A stretch of 64,000 nucleotides of DNA from Medicago truncatula (lineage: Eukaryota > Streptophyta > Magnoliopsida > Fabales > Fabaceae). A program made the translations under genes and the position numbers. This document shows, in pieces, positions 1 to 11,876 of this stretch (position 1 is the stretch's first letter; each line of letters begins with the position of its first letter). Where the stretch lies: NCBI RefSeq assembly GCF_003473485.1, contig NC_053046.1, forward strand, positions 31,635,332 through 31,699,331, in the 5' to 3' direction. The notes under the pieces were generated by a model. That model did not search any database, had not been told where the DNA came from, and was given only the letters and a program-made list of their open reading frames with translations.

Positions 1-1710
1 CTACTAGCCGTCCGATCAACCATCTTTCATTATATAACCAACCATACAACTATCTCATTCACCATCCGCCGTTACCATCCACTTCTATTCCTCTTGGCCC
101 CTTTTCTAAAATTAGGGTTTCTCAATTATTAGGGTTTTTCAATTTTCTTAATTTTTTTGTTCAATTTTTGAATTAGGCTTCACTATCTGGTCGATGTGGA
201 TCAATTCAATTCCCATTCAGACTCGTTCCCTTGAAGCAATATTAATATGTGTTGTTCCTTCATTTCACTTCCAAAACCCCCTTTTTTGGTTTTGGGAGCA
301 TGAAAGAACAACTAAATTTTAAAAAAAATCGTATTTTTATCAATGGGTTTTCGTTTTTGATTAATTTGAGCAAATGGGTTTTGCTAGTTAACTGTGATGA
401 GTCTTTAACAGACCTGTAATGAATTGCGGGTATGATCGCATTTTTATTGAACATCTAAGGGACTGAGTTAACTAGTTAATCTCCCATTTTCTTATTAATT
501 TTTGTTTTTATTTTTTGTTATAATCCATTTAGTGGCTTCAGATTTTGATTTTAATTATGCTTGCACCTAATTTATTGTGTTTGCAATGTTCTATGAAGCC
601 TATAATTGTGTTCCCCTCGCTATCCACTACTGCAAATCTAATGCTGTATATGGACGTCGGGGAACAAAATTTCAATTTTTTTTTACCATGTGATTAAATG
701 GTTTAAGCCGTTTTGAATTATTGCTTCTAGATCTATGTTTGTTTGTTAATTTGATTTGAATTGTAGATAAGGATGAAGCAATATATATAATCCAACACTT
801 GATCTGATTTTGTGATGCCAAATATATTTATTATGTTTCTGAATCTACATTTTGGGCTATAATCGTAATGTTTTGCTTGTAGGTTAATTTAATTTATATT
901 TTGTAAATATTTGAGGAGTCTTAATTTGCACTATCATGTGATGAGTTTGGAATAAATCTTAGGACACCTTCCTACACAACATATGTTGTGGATGAGATGA
1001 ATTATCCTTTCTGATGATGTTTACAAATTTCTCATTACTCTGTCACTAAGTTATTTTCTAGCTACATTTTAATTTTTTATGTGTTTGGCCTTCATAATCC
1101 CAGTTAAGATTGAATTTTTTTCAAGTGATTACACTGATTCATGGAAGGCCAACAATAAGTGTTGGAAGTTTCGCTGATAAATGCCTTTAATTGATTTTAC
1201 ATCAGGGTGTTTACTAGTAACTTTACCGCACACTCATTTCTAACTTTACCGCACACTCATTTGGAATAAATCTTAGATCAAATACCCAGTTAGTATTAGT
1301 GTGACTTAATATACGATTGTTTTATGGGTTTATGATGCAACTGGAATTAGTCGGAATTGTGACTGGAATGAAAAGGTTAATGTTAACAAATATGCGGCTG
1401 ATCTTGACCACTGTATCTGGATTCACTCTTTAATTTCCTAGTACGGAGCATTGGTTAATTAAACAGTCTCAAGTTCAAGTACATTTCAGTATGGTTTCAA
1501 TGACGAAAAACTAGCATGATATAAAAACCCTAAAACAAATTCAAGTTAACCAACAAATGCAAGACAATACTAGAAAGAAGAAACTAGCATTGCGAAAAAC
1601 TTAGTGTGAAACAAGCTTAAGGCAGTAGATGGTACTAGTTTAAATTCAAGCAACAATTACTATCATCTTACAATACTAGAAACTGGCATTGCTAGTTATC
1701 AAGAGACAAG
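1..1710. other. AT-rich non-coding DNA with two telobox motifs
   Basis: No coding exon can be supported. Two AGGGTTT telobox motifs sit at 114-120 and 131-137, a motif common near plant transcription starts, so this could be the 5' part of a transcript, but no ORF follows. A 22-bp unit is duplicated in tandem at 1218-1239 and 1241-1262. Confidence 0.4.
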
Positions 1711-2542
1711 AGCATCCACAATGGGGCATATTTTTTGGTATGGTGCACAAATAGCAAAATCACCATTGATTTAATATTTAAAAATTCAACGGTCAGGATT
1801 GCACACCTGGTAATTGACTAGCAGGTATTTCGTAATAGTATTCGAAATTGCAGAAATATCCTATGAATTTATGTAATTAAAATTATAAATTGTAGAAATA
1901 AACCTTGAAATTAATGTAATTAAATTTGTAATTTGAAATTAATATAATTAATTATTTCTGTTAATAAAAAAAAATTATATTTTTAAATAATCAAAGAAAA
2001 GTATTTTATATTAGGCCTTTTTTTTTTCCCTTGTTAAAAAAAATATATAATTGTTGTTTTATAAACAGAATAATGAATAATTTATGGATTTTTTTTTTAA
2101 AGACGAAGTCATTATTTATTTATTCCCCTTAATTATTCATCTCTTCAAACAAATATTTGAGTTTTAATAAGGTTTTAATAAGCGATGAACGATGAAGATG
2201 GTGACCGATGAAATGTGCGGTGAATGCAGGTGTGCCATCATCGGCGTTTTGAGATGGACGATGACGAAGATTAGGTTATTTGAGTGGGTATTCCGAACCG
2301 TTTTGAGGGCAATAAGATTGGGCTTTTTAGGTGGACCGGGCAAAAATTAATGGGTGACGGCCCAAATAGAAGGTTCTGTTAAGGGTTGTTTTGAATCTTA
2401 GCATTGGTCGACGGCTGTGAAGAAATTTGTAGGTTTGAATTTTGAAAATCTCTTCATCGGCAGTGTCTTGTTGTAGCAGGTAACTTCAATGTTTGAGTTA
2501 TATTATAATCATGTTATTTACTAGATGTTGTTGTTACTGCAG

Positions 2543-2988
2543 CGATATAATTGATCCGGAGTTGGAAGAATTGATGCCCAATTTTGACTCACCTGCGGAC
2601 GAAAATCCAAGTGAAGAAGAAGTTGATGGCCCAGTATTTGCACAATTACAAAATTTTCAAAACGGTGATCATATTTGGATGTTGTTGGGAGTTTTTCTGG
2701 ATGGTTTTAATTTTATTTTTGCTGGATTATTTGCATATGGGCGCCTCTATGGTTGGAAAGTAGTCATTGTATTTGTTTTGTATGTGTAGGATAATTGAAA
2801 GTTGGAATTGTTGTTGATGAAATGGACAAGAATATGAATATGAAGTTGTTGATAAAGGATATTGGTTAGAGAAATACGTTTCAAGTGGATGGGTTGAGTT
2901 TGTTAGGGCAAAAGAACTCAAACATGGAGATTCGTTGATCTTCAACATTGATAATCTTCGACAACAAATTATTTGTAAAAGTCATTAG
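2543..2988 (+). pseudogene. B3-domain protein fragment, frameshifted
   Basis: An acidic linker (ELEELMPNFDSPADE and following, from 2543) resembles the Asp/Glu-rich spacer of the B3 gene on the opposite strand. A second block at about 2792-2988 reads as the C-terminal half of a B3 DNA-binding domain (YWLEKYVSSGWVEFVRAKEL, then HGDSLIFNID) and ends at a TAG at 2986-2988. A one-base shift near 2819 is needed to join the upstream strand (LKVGIVVDE) to it, and no first B3 domain or start codon is visible. The fragment converges tail to tail on the intact B3 gene, so it is probably a decayed inverted paralogue. Confidence 0.6.
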
Positions 2989-3134
2989 GTGTGATAGTTA
3001 GGTTGTACAAATTATTATTATGTTGCCAATTTGGTTTGATATGCGAACACCAGTTTGATTGCAACTAAACCGATAACTACATTGTACCCAGTTTAAAAAC
3101 CTTAAAAAGCCACCAATTAATTGTTAAAGTCGCG

Positions 3135-3195
3135 ACCACCGTAGTGGTGAAGTCAAGGGTACCACCGTAGTGGTGAAGTCGTGGTGAAGTCAAGG
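3135..3195. repeat. Short tandem repeat between the two B3 loci
   Basis: The 20-bp unit ACCACCGTAGTGGTGAAGTC occurs at 3135-3154 and 3161-3180, followed by a partial third copy at 3181-3195. The unit contains an internal palindrome (ACCACCGTAGTGGT). It lies in the gap between the convergent 3' ends. Confidence 0.8.
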
Positions 3196-3316
3196 CTGGA
3201 ATATATCCAAACCGAAAATAAGTTTCAACATCCAAAAACATAATAAGGGCATTAGATGATTACATTTCATAAAACATAATAACTAATATTTGGCTTCTTA
3301 CTCCTTCATCATGCTC

Positions 3317-4385
3317 TTACTGGTGACGGATATGTCGAACATACATTTTTTTAGGCGGGTCCTCCAGTTGGAATAACAATTTGTCATTCACCTTTAAACC
3401 ACGGTCAACAACAAATTGAAACCATCCACCACCTAAACTCTTCTCATGGTTCTTTCTTGGGGCTGTCCTAACCCAACATTGATAGGTCTTGCGTGTTTCC
3501 ACATCCTCCATCGGCATTCTCAAATATCTTTTTTTCAACACCTTTCTTGATACTGAATTTGGAAAATGCTACATGTACGAAGGAAACAAAAAATTAACTT
3601 ATATCATCATAGGGTTCAACTACCGATGGTAGACAACAACAAAAAAAGATACTTAGGTATTTGTTTGTTTCACATTATTCATGAAATGAGTAAACCATAA
3701 ACCATGATTGGTAAAACAAATGAAGATAGAGAAATAACATATAATTGGAAAAATATTATGAAGTTGACATACCAGCACTTGAAGCTTTTTAATGGAAGCC
3801 AATGCTTTTGTGACAGTCTTCTCAAAGTGATAGAAATTAAGGTTTTCAGGTTCTTCTTCCTCATGTTCTGCCTCCTCTTCCTCTTCAGTTTCGTCTTCCT
3901 CTACAGTTTCATCTTCGTCTTCGTCTTCCTCTTCCTCCATTTCGTTGTCAGATACAATCTGAATTGGCTCCTCTTTAACACGTGTCGGGAATACATTTGG
4001 AACTAGGATGTTTCCTAGTGGAGTCAATCTAAAGAAGTTCTTTGCACCGTCATAGTCTAGCCTAACTCTTGTTGGAACTTCGCAACCAAATACCTTAGCA
4101 ACCCTAACTCCCGGAGTCATATACACACCTACGTCATCTTTTCCAAAATGTGTTGTAATGGTTATCTCTTCATCATTTCTTAACATTCCAGGAGCTTTTA
4201 GATTGAATTCTTTCTTATTGTCCTTGTAGTACTGCTTTGGAATACGTATCCTCCCCTAAATAAAAAAAATATTGTTAAGTGTGAATCCGTGAAAAATTAA
4301 TGTATGTAAGGATCGAGGTTTTTTTTACCTGTTCAGGCCAGATGATGGTCTCCAGAATGTCACCTCTTATACCTTCCTTCGACAT
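3317..4385 (-). CDS. B3 domain-containing protein, REM-like (3 exons, 263 aa)
   Basis: Three exons join in frame with GT-AG borders: 4329-4385, 3773-4255 and 3317-3568, giving 263 residues. The ATG at 4385 is the first in frame, but an acceptor-like AG stands just upstream, so a further 5' exon is possible. Residues 1 to about 105 form an N-terminal module (WPEQGRIRIPKQYY and on) that is probably a diverged B3 domain. A Glu/Asp-rich spacer covers roughly 115-155. The C-terminal exon is a clearer B3 fold (HFPNSVSRKVLKKRYLRMP, then GGGWFQFVVDRGLKVNDKLL). B3 proteins are plant nuclear DNA-binding factors; two B3 modules around an acidic spacer fit the poorly studied REM/legume-expanded group. 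Nothing in the frame is broken, but its place inside a candidate transposon leaves open whether it is expressed. Confidence 0.75.
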
Positions 4386-4967
4386 CCATCTACAATACAA
4401 CATATGCAGAAGAATTTAATTTCAAATTGTCACAAAAATAGTACGTAATGGATAAAGTCGGAGTACAAATACAACAAATATATATACACTTAGAAAGATG
4501 AAATTGTCAGAAACAATGTTCAAAATAAATTAAAATTGAGGCAGTCCAAAAGTGAAAGTATGCAAGGAGACAATTTAAAATATAAAAACGAGAAAAACAT
4601 CAGAAAAATATGCATTGGACTTGGATTTTTCACTATTTGAAGGGGTGTAAAAAGAAGTTATGGGCTTGTTTAATAAAAGAAAAGAAACGGGTTGATTGTA
4701 GCCCAATAATTCTTCCTCTCTAACCTAGAGAGTGAAATGCATAGTAGAGAAAGAAAAAAACCAGAACTTCAAAAATGACCATTTAAAAAAAACAGGCAAA
4801 ATTGGTAAATAACAGAGGGAGAATAATATGTTAGAGAACTGATGATGTGCAGTAATGAAGAAGAAATATGTTTATGTGTAGGAAATTGGTGTATAACTTA
4901 TGGGTAATTTGGTAAATATAGATGTCACTGAAAAGTTGAAGCTGCGTTTGCTTTGACGCAGAAGCTT

Positions 4968-5122
4968 GAACTTGTGGCTTCAATCAAACCTGCGTTTGGA
5001 CACTTCATCATGTTCTGCACAATGACGTTTTCTTCTATCCAAACACCACAGAAAAAACAAGACTCACGTTTATAGAAGAAAACGCAGGTTTGGAACTTGT
5101 GGCTTCAATCAAACCCGCGTTC
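4968..5122. repeat. Direct repeat pair upstream of the B3 gene
   Basis: A ~29-bp sequence beginning GAACTTGTGGCTTCAATCAA occurs at 4968 and again at 5093, about 125 bp apart. The space between contains an inverted pair around ACGTTTTCTTCTAT / ATAGAAGAAAACG, so the block could fold back on itself. It lies about 0.6-0.7 kb upstream of the B3 start. Confidence 0.6.
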
Positions 5123-6059
5123 GAATCGATCGATCCTTTTTATGTTTGTTTGATAAATCGGTTTTGATATTACAGAACTTGAGCGTTTTTGATGCAAATA
5201 AACTCTAATGCCATAATAACCATGATAGTTGTGGAATAGTTTACCTTGATGTGTCGCCTTCCATGATGATGGTGAAGTGGATGAAGTGGTCCCGAAAGGT
5301 TTGTCTGCTTCTGAGAAAGGGGTTTGGTGGTATGACAATTGTGAAAGTGATTGTTTGTGAGGATAAATGTCCTTAACATAACAGCCACATAATTGATTTC
5401 CATTTTCCTTTTAATTTTCCTCCAAATATTGACGTTACAACTCTCAATATTTGTGACATTATTTATTTTTAAAAAAATATTGATTTCCTTCTGAAATTTT
5501 GAACTTCCAAACAAGAGATCTACGAACAAGATTGGAGGTTGGAGATAACTAATAATATTTGAGGTTAGAGAAGAAAAACAAAACAAGGATGTATGTGGTG
5601 TTTGATGAACTTGGTAGGTAGATCTTTGGATCCGAAACAAGATGAACTTTTTTTTTTTTTTGACGAATAAACAAGATGAACTTGGTAATTGTTTCTTCAG
5701 ATCCAAATTATTTTGTAATATAATCGGCTTTCCTTCATTTAATATGCACACCTTTTTAATAAAAACCAATACAAAAACATTTATTATTTCGGGGGCCAAA
5801 TGTGTAATTGTCGAAAATATTGTGCTGTGTCTGAAATAACATTTAACACAAAAATGGGGGTCAATGTCAAAAAGTATATAAAACCTGCAAAACCGGCTAT
5901 CATATGTATTTCCAATTATTTTCATTTTTGTGCACCATACCAAAAAATATGCCCTTGGGCAGGCTAGATGCTACCCCACAATGGTAGTTGCTTAATGGAG
6001 AATCCTTAAATGGACTCTATGTTAATAAAAGTAAGGACTCAATGATTCCAATGGAAATA

Positions 6060-6229
6060 TACTAATATAGACTCCAATGAAAAATATTTAATCAGGTCTC
6101 ACTAACTTTACATCATTAAACAAAAATAATTTATTTATTAAACCTCATTTATTTATTGGTATAAACTTAAATTTCAGCCACATAACATTACAACTTTTAC
6201 ATTCTTTCGTTAAATAATAATAATAACAA
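6060..6229. repeat. 170-bp repeat unit, copy 1 (interrupted by Helitron)
   Basis: This stretch (TAGACTCCAATGAAAAAT to the TAA microsatellite) is almost identical to 43480-43641. Here it stops abruptly at the Helitron terminus at 6230; in the other copy it continues into AATTTGCATG. Both belong to a larger AT-rich DNA element whose other outer end is probably at about 45395. Confidence 0.75.
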
Positions 6230-7564
6230 CTAGTATAGTGACCCGTGCCAGCACGGGGAAATAAAAAACTTTTTTGATCATAATTGTGGTTATAATTTAA
6301 ATTTGATAAGAAAAAAACATCATCTTAATTTTGTATATATTTTGAAATATCTAAACATTGCATATAACGATAAAAGTATTTGGATTATTATACTTGTACT
6401 AATTATTTGTCGCATAAGATGCACTCATTGTTAAACTTAGCATATGTAATATTTTTGCAAAAATACGCCGATGTACTGTATAATAATATTTGTTGACAAA
6501 ATGTATTTTATTAATCATAAAAACTAAAAAATGTGTATTTTTTTTATATAATAGTTAGTGTCACATGCATACACGTAGTCGGTAAATGCAAACGTTTGTT
6601 ATTTGTTTTTAATTTTTACAAAACAAATGGTCTAATGTAAATATTGTATTTTAGGATAACAACGATGTAAAAAAAAAAGAATCCGCGACAAAGAAATTGC
6701 ATGTCTATAATGAAAAGTACGCCTTACAAAGAAATTAAAAATAAAACGACTTCCAAACAATAGGCAACTTTAGATTTCTAAATTATAACAACAAGAATTC
6801 TAAAACATAACAAATGATCATACTTTTTGAAAAACTTCATGATATACAACATTTGTGGTCTCCTTGTCTCCTTACAAACATTATTATCCCTGGCTTAGGA
6901 AGATAAACCCCCACTCGAGATAAAGATTGACCCTGGCTTTTATTTATTGTTACAAAACAAAGCGTCAATGAAAATTGCATGCGCCTGAATTTGAAGGGTA
7001 GTCCTGGATCACTCGGAATAAGATTCATCATGGAAATGAATACCATAGTACAGCTCTTTTTCCTGTAATTACGGTAGCAGCTATCGTGCTCTTCCCTAGG
7101 TGTAACTGACAACCTAGTACTATTACACAGTCCATTTGTTTGATCGATGTTTCTCATCAGCATAATTGGACATCCCACCCTTAGTTTCAATCGGTGATTT
7201 GGAATTCCAGAGGTCTTAATACCATGAAGAAATTCCAAATGCGAGATACACCAAACCTAAAAATGTGAAAAACAACACAACCAACCCATATGCGAGATGA
7301 GAAACCTTCTAAATCCATCAAGAGCTCTGGAATTCCAGATCTCTTAATACCATTAATAAACTCGCATTTGACTTTATTATTATTATTCTCCCTTCTAGGG
7401 GTTTCTTGACACATTTCTCCTCTTTCAACTGATTCAATATACCCCTTTTTTTTATATGACCTTTGATTGTTTTGTGAAACTGAGATTTGGTCGGTTAAAC
7501 ATGCTTCATAATCCGTTAAGGGTTTAATGTGAATCATCATTGTCTCTGCAGCCCATGCCACCAT
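6230..7564 (-). mobile_element. Helitron 3'-terminal fragment
   Basis: Read on the minus strand the segment ends with a perfect hairpin CCCGTGCTGGCACGGG (6242-6257), an 8-base spacer and CTAG (6230-6233), followed by T in flanking DNA. That is the canonical Helitron 3' end, inserted between A and T without target duplication. Helicase-derived coding sequence lies inside. The 5' limit was not found; 7564 is only where recognisable material fades. The subterminal ~600 bp (6235-6840) closely matches the inverse complement of 40380-41003. Confidence 0.85.
6860..7243 (-). pseudogene. Helitron PIF1-like helicase, C-terminal fragment
   Basis: The minus-strand frame contains GIPNHRLKLRVGCPIMLMRN, NGLCNSTRLSVT and [20 protein letters not shown], hallmarks of the C-terminal part of the PIF1-family helicase of plant Helitron RepHel proteins. 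The DNA-unwinding motifs I-III and the Rep endonuclease are missing, and the frame degenerates after the KSQGQ motif, so the protein cannot be active. A second partial copy of the FLNGIKSSGIP motif lies just upstream (complement of about 7318-7370), which shows an internal duplication. Confidence 0.8.
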
Positions 7565-7599
7565 CTTTAGTGGCTTTGTTTTCTAGGATTGTAAGCTTC

Positions 7600-9755
7600 A
7601 CCATTTGGACGATTTAGATTGCGTTGGTGCGGTTTTGTTATTCAATTCATTGTTTCAACTGTTGGTTTCCCTTCTTCGTATTGGCTTCAGACTCTTTGGC
7701 TCGTAAGGGCGCTGACTTAGCGTTATGGATGTTTTTTTGTGTTTCAGTTCGTTTGATGGCCGTTGATTCTTGTTAATGTCATTTTCGTTAGAGTGGGTTG
7801 TTGGTTAGTGCATGCTACAATGTTTCATTCAACATGTTTTAGAGTTGGGTTTTGATTTTTTGTGGTCGTCTTTAATTTTGTGATCCCAAACGTTCATACA
7901 CCACTTTTTTTTTTTTTGGAATATAGTTTCATCCATGTACGTGGGTCTGTTGGATTGTGCTCGTGATTAATGTTCATTTCTTCATATCCTGTTTTTACCC
8001 GTTTGCGATGTATGTTTATTACCCATTTGTGTTTGTTTTACTTTTGTGTATTTTAGCACTGTTTCTATTAGCATCTATGGTGTGTAGATTTATTGGGTCA
8101 GGTTTTGGTCCCCCAGTCATTGTACTTCCTTTTTATTTTAATCTACTATATCCTTCGCTTGAAAAAGTTACACAAAAAAATACATCTTACATACAATTAA
8201 CATATATTTAAGTTATTTGACATATAGGTCACCATATATTTAAAGTAAATTTAGTATAAATTATAAAGCAGTAATAATAATGTACCATATAAAAATGCCA
8301 TTTGATTTAATAAAGTATAGTTTAGGGACCTTGCAGTCGATTCTAATTTAGAGATCAAGTTGGTGAGAGAGTGATAGTTTATGACTAATTTTACTCTTTA
8401 TATATATATATATATTCCTCAAAAATTGGTCATAGATGACTCGCTGAAAACCAAAATTGTGACGCTGTTTAAGCGATTGGTTATAAGATATTTCTCAACA
8501 TCGGTATAATATCTTAAAGCTAATGTTTGTAATTTATCATTTGATTTGCATGTTTGGCGAGTAAATCTCTTAGTTTGTCTGGGATAACTCACTTAGTTTT
8601 TTTTTGTTAGATGGGTTGGCTTTGTGATATATCTGTATGACTTTTTATTTGTTACGACTTCATGCAGACTATGTTTTTAGATAGTAACCATATATGTTAA
8701 TTTCATTTTGGATTCTTCAAAAGGAAAAAATATATTAGTATAATAGTAGTGATTAGATTTTACATAAAAAGACAAAAGGGAGTTGACTTTGTATAATTAT
8801 TTCCAACTAATCGATGAAAAATTTGAGTTTTTTTTTGTTTGAAAGAAGAAAATGTTTTTTTTGTTTGTATAAAAAAAGAATATAATTTGGTTGCTTTTTG
8901 TGGAATGAATGCTAAGTGGTGAATGAGATTTAACAATCAAGGTAAGAAAATACACGTTCATACGATAGAAGCTCGTAATAATTAATATTGAAGATAACAT
9001 GTCATGATGAGATTAAATAAAGATAATGTGAAATCCTTAACACTTACATTGTGTATTTAATGTTTTGGAAAAAAAAATATTATGGAGCAAGGGTGAAGTG
9101 TCATGTCACCATGCTCTTTTTTTTACCGAACTTTGGTGTGTTGGAAAGTTGAGAGGAAATACATGAAATGTTTTGCTTGTTAGAAAAGTTATTTATCCAT
9201 TATCAACAATTTCTCCACTTTTTCTTTTGCTATTGTTTCAAGTATAGTGGTAGAATATTAAACTACCAACAATTGCAATCCATCAATGTTGTTACCTCCA
9301 CATTGAAATTGTAATTAATGGTTTTTATTCATTTAAGATATAATTAACATGTTTTTAATAAAACGCTTCTTAGTTCCTTTATAATAAATAACATTATCAA
9401 GACGATATAATTGATGTGCAATTAAATGGAAAAATTATTTCATTACTCATGATATTTAAAATAATATATTATTTTCTCTAAAAAAAAAAATGCATTCTTT
9501 TCACTTTTTTTTTATTACTTTCTTTCTTTTCATTTTTTTTATTACTTTCTTTCTTTACACTTTTATATGATAGAAAAACAATGTTACAATTTCTCCTGTG
9601 TCGAATCTCAAACCGAGTTTCTTGAGATTGAAAAGAGAAACTCTCAACCAAATGATTTCTCGGAAGATATGCAAATAATGTTACAATTTAAAAGTGACAT
9701 TAATAATTTTAAATGATATATGCTTTTCACTTTTAACTTCTTTTTTTTTTCTTCG

Positions 9756-9757
<2 letters not shown>
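7600..9757. other. AT-rich non-coding DNA, possible LINE 3' tail
   Basis: No exon is supportable. The stretch 7957-8190 is T-rich with a GGTTTTGGTCCCCCAGTC-type tail and an A-rich end, which resembles the 3' untranslated tail of plant LINEs. The ORF there is low-complexity and hydrophobic and I do not regard it as a gene. A short TA run lies at 8399-8414, and a 30-35-bp pyrimidine-rich unit is duplicated at about 9496-9561. Confidence 0.35.

Positions 9758-9758
<1 letters not shown>

Positions 9759-9805
<47 letters not shown>
9759..9805. repeat. (AT)n microsatellite
   Basis: An uninterrupted AT dinucleotide run of about 47 bases lies between a T-rich tract and TTTTGATG. Confidence 0.98.
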
Positions 9806-9810
<5 letters not shown>

Positions 9811-10244
9811 ATGAAACTTTGAAATGTCGCTTTATGATTTTTCACAAATTTTTCAGGAATTACTATTATACATTTAAAGTGAAAATGACACGATTCTTAT
9901 TGCCTTTTTCAACAAACAATATCAAACTTGGATTTGAAATAGAACACCAAATTAGAAATTCAAATTAAAAATGTAGTATTTAAATATAAAAAAATATTCA
10001 TTTTGAATTATGGGGTTTTCAAATTCAATATTTTGTTTTGTGAGTTAATGGTAGTAAATTTTTGACTTTTCATAATTTGTTTCCGATTCAACATCACTGC
10101 CAATTGAGCATAAATTAAATCCATTCTCTTGCTTAATACTCCTATCAGACCATATACATATTAAATTAACACACTCCAAATAACATTTGAATCTATTAGG
10201 CACCTACAAATTAAACACATGTAAATTATTTACCTTCTATTTAG

Positions 10245-10720
10245 ATAGATACACCTTATCCCAACATACCCAATTATTTTTTCTTTGTTCCAAACCTCCA
10301 CTTTAAAGGAACCTTTTATAAATTTGAGCTACTTCTTTCGCAACCTTTATTGGTGCCTTAAAGAAAGACAAAATGAAAAGCGGTAAGCTACTTACACCGA
10401 ATTTACAAGGACCAACCTACCTCGTATAAACAAATATTGACCCTTCCACCACAAAAGTTTCTTCTTCAATAAATTTATTATCATAATCAATTTTTGTGTT
10501 AGCACCTAACGAAATACTTAAAAGCATAACTAACGACACACTATCAATGTTACAAGAAAGAAAATATAATGCCACCTCCATAAAGGGGTCATCCAAATAT
10601 TAATTCGAAACTTTCCAAAATAGTTTTGATGCTCCACAAGTTTTCCCATAATCCGTCGTTAATCAATATAGTATCATTTGCATATTGAAGTATATCGAAA
10701 CATTTTTTTATGAAGAAACT
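10245..10720 (-). pseudogene. L1-type LINE reverse transcriptase fragment
   Basis: Translation of the minus strand in alternating frames gives, in order, LINE landmarks: a diverged YADD region (FNMQMILY for LQYADDTIL) near 10690, an ENLWS..TIL..F-like stretch, FLSCNIDSVSLVM followed by LGANT near 10530-10500, GRLVLVNSV near 10430, and GSFKVEVWNKEKIIGYVGI near 10300. This is the palm-to-thumb part of the RT and the following conserved segment of plant L1 LINE ORF2. The catalytic YADD is lost and frameshifts are frequent, so this is an old relic. Confidence 0.7.
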
Positions 10721-10871
10721 AAATTAGTTAATTCAAATTAGCATCATAGACAATCGAACCAGAAACTTTAAGGGGAAACACACTCCGACGACTTAAGTCA
10801 ACACCACTAGACCAAAGTATATCGAAACTTAATTCATTATTTACCTTAAAACTTTTAAAAGCTTCAATATT

Positions 10872-11066
10872 TGTGTGTTAATATTACCAAATTTTCCTTT
10901 GTTTGTGTGTGTATTAAATTTGACTTTTCATATTTCAATGCAAGTTAGTAGTATTAATTAGGGTATGTTAATGAAAAAAAAAATGTATCTAATAATTTGA
11001 AAAGGGACTTACATTTAGGGATAAAAAGAAAATCAAATGGGTACCTAGATATAAGGACGGAGTGAG
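10872..11066. mobile_element. Stowaway-like MITE (copy of family at 41021)
   Basis: The right end GGACGGAGTGAG (to 11066) followed by TA is typical of Stowaway (Tc1/mariner) MITEs. About 190 bp matches 41021-41210 in opposite orientation. The left end lacks a clear complementary TIR, so this copy may be truncated. Confidence 0.6.
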
Positions 11067-11876
11067 TAATTACAAACAATTAACATGAGTTTCTTGTTAG
11101 AATTAAGATCGATGGATGCAAAAAACGAAATTTAAGAAAGAATTTTGAATTACTCATAGAATTAAGATTTGCATCAAATGGTAACGGAAATCAAAGTCAT
11201 ATATGCACTCTAAGTCGTGTCATTTACATCCATGGTTTAGTATGTTTTAGTTATCTCGAGTCCTCATTTTACATTTATTATGAATTCAAATTCAAATTTG
11301 AATAATAATGTGTAGAATAATTATAAAATATTTCATTTATTCACTTTAATTTGACATTTTCTTCGATCGTATAAATTATAATGAGTGTTCTTAATATACG
11401 ACGTGTTTAGACAAATGGGTTCTAGTTAATAAGCCGTTCAAGCGAGGTCGCCGGTATAAATGAGCATATTAGAATTGCCTATATAATTTCTCCATCGTTT
11501 TTTAGAAGCACCTCTAATTTTTTTTCGCATGTATTAAAAAAATTGGTTTGTAAATTTAATGTGTACATTTCATACGTAAAATTTAATAATACCCTTTGTA
11601 TTATTTTTAAAGGAAAATACCCATTGTATCTTTAACTTTCATATTTTATTTGGGTAATGAATTCTTGCATTATTTATGTTCAGAAAAAAAAAAAAAAAAG
11701 GGACAGCTTTGATGAAAAAAAAAAGCACCTAGTTTTTTGCAAATGAGCTCATAATTATATTTAGAGTAAAAAAATTATTCAAGTAGAACTTATTATTAAA
11801 GAGGGATTAAGTTTCACCCAAACATTGAATCGCATATATTCTAAAATAACATCTGTTTAATACATTAAATTCCATT
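11067..11876. other. AT-rich intergenic DNA
   Basis: I see no coding, RNA or clear transposon termini here. Homopolymer A runs occur at about 11685-11699 and 11715-11723. Confidence 0.5.

Larger units (their letters stand above)
1711..5972. mobile_element. Probable TIR-bounded DNA element carrying two B3 loci
   Basis: A 28-bp perfect inverted repeat lies at 1724-1751 and 5927-5954 (core CATATTTTTTGGTATGGTGC). Outside it both ends carry AGCATC (1711-1716; complement at 5967-5972) with imperfect spacing, resembling the termini of plant DNA transposons. I could not find a clear target-site duplication, and no transposase is recognisable inside. The segment holds a complete B3 gene on the minus strand and a B3 pseudogene on the plus strand. 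It may be a gene-capturing (Pack-type) element, or two related MITEs may happen to flank the locus in inverted orientation. Confidence 0.45.

Noticed and set aside
3704-4006. Plus-strand 100-aa ORF opposite the B3 gene
   Set aside because: It is the antisense shadow of exon 2 of the B3 gene; its Phe/Leu/Val-rich content comes from reading the acidic spacer backwards.
5170-5943. 257-aa minus-strand ORF near the right end of the TIR segment
   Set aside because: Longest open frame outside the genes there, but it has no domain, is rich in Phe/Ile/Lys as in translated AT-rich DNA, and reads through the inverted repeat itself.
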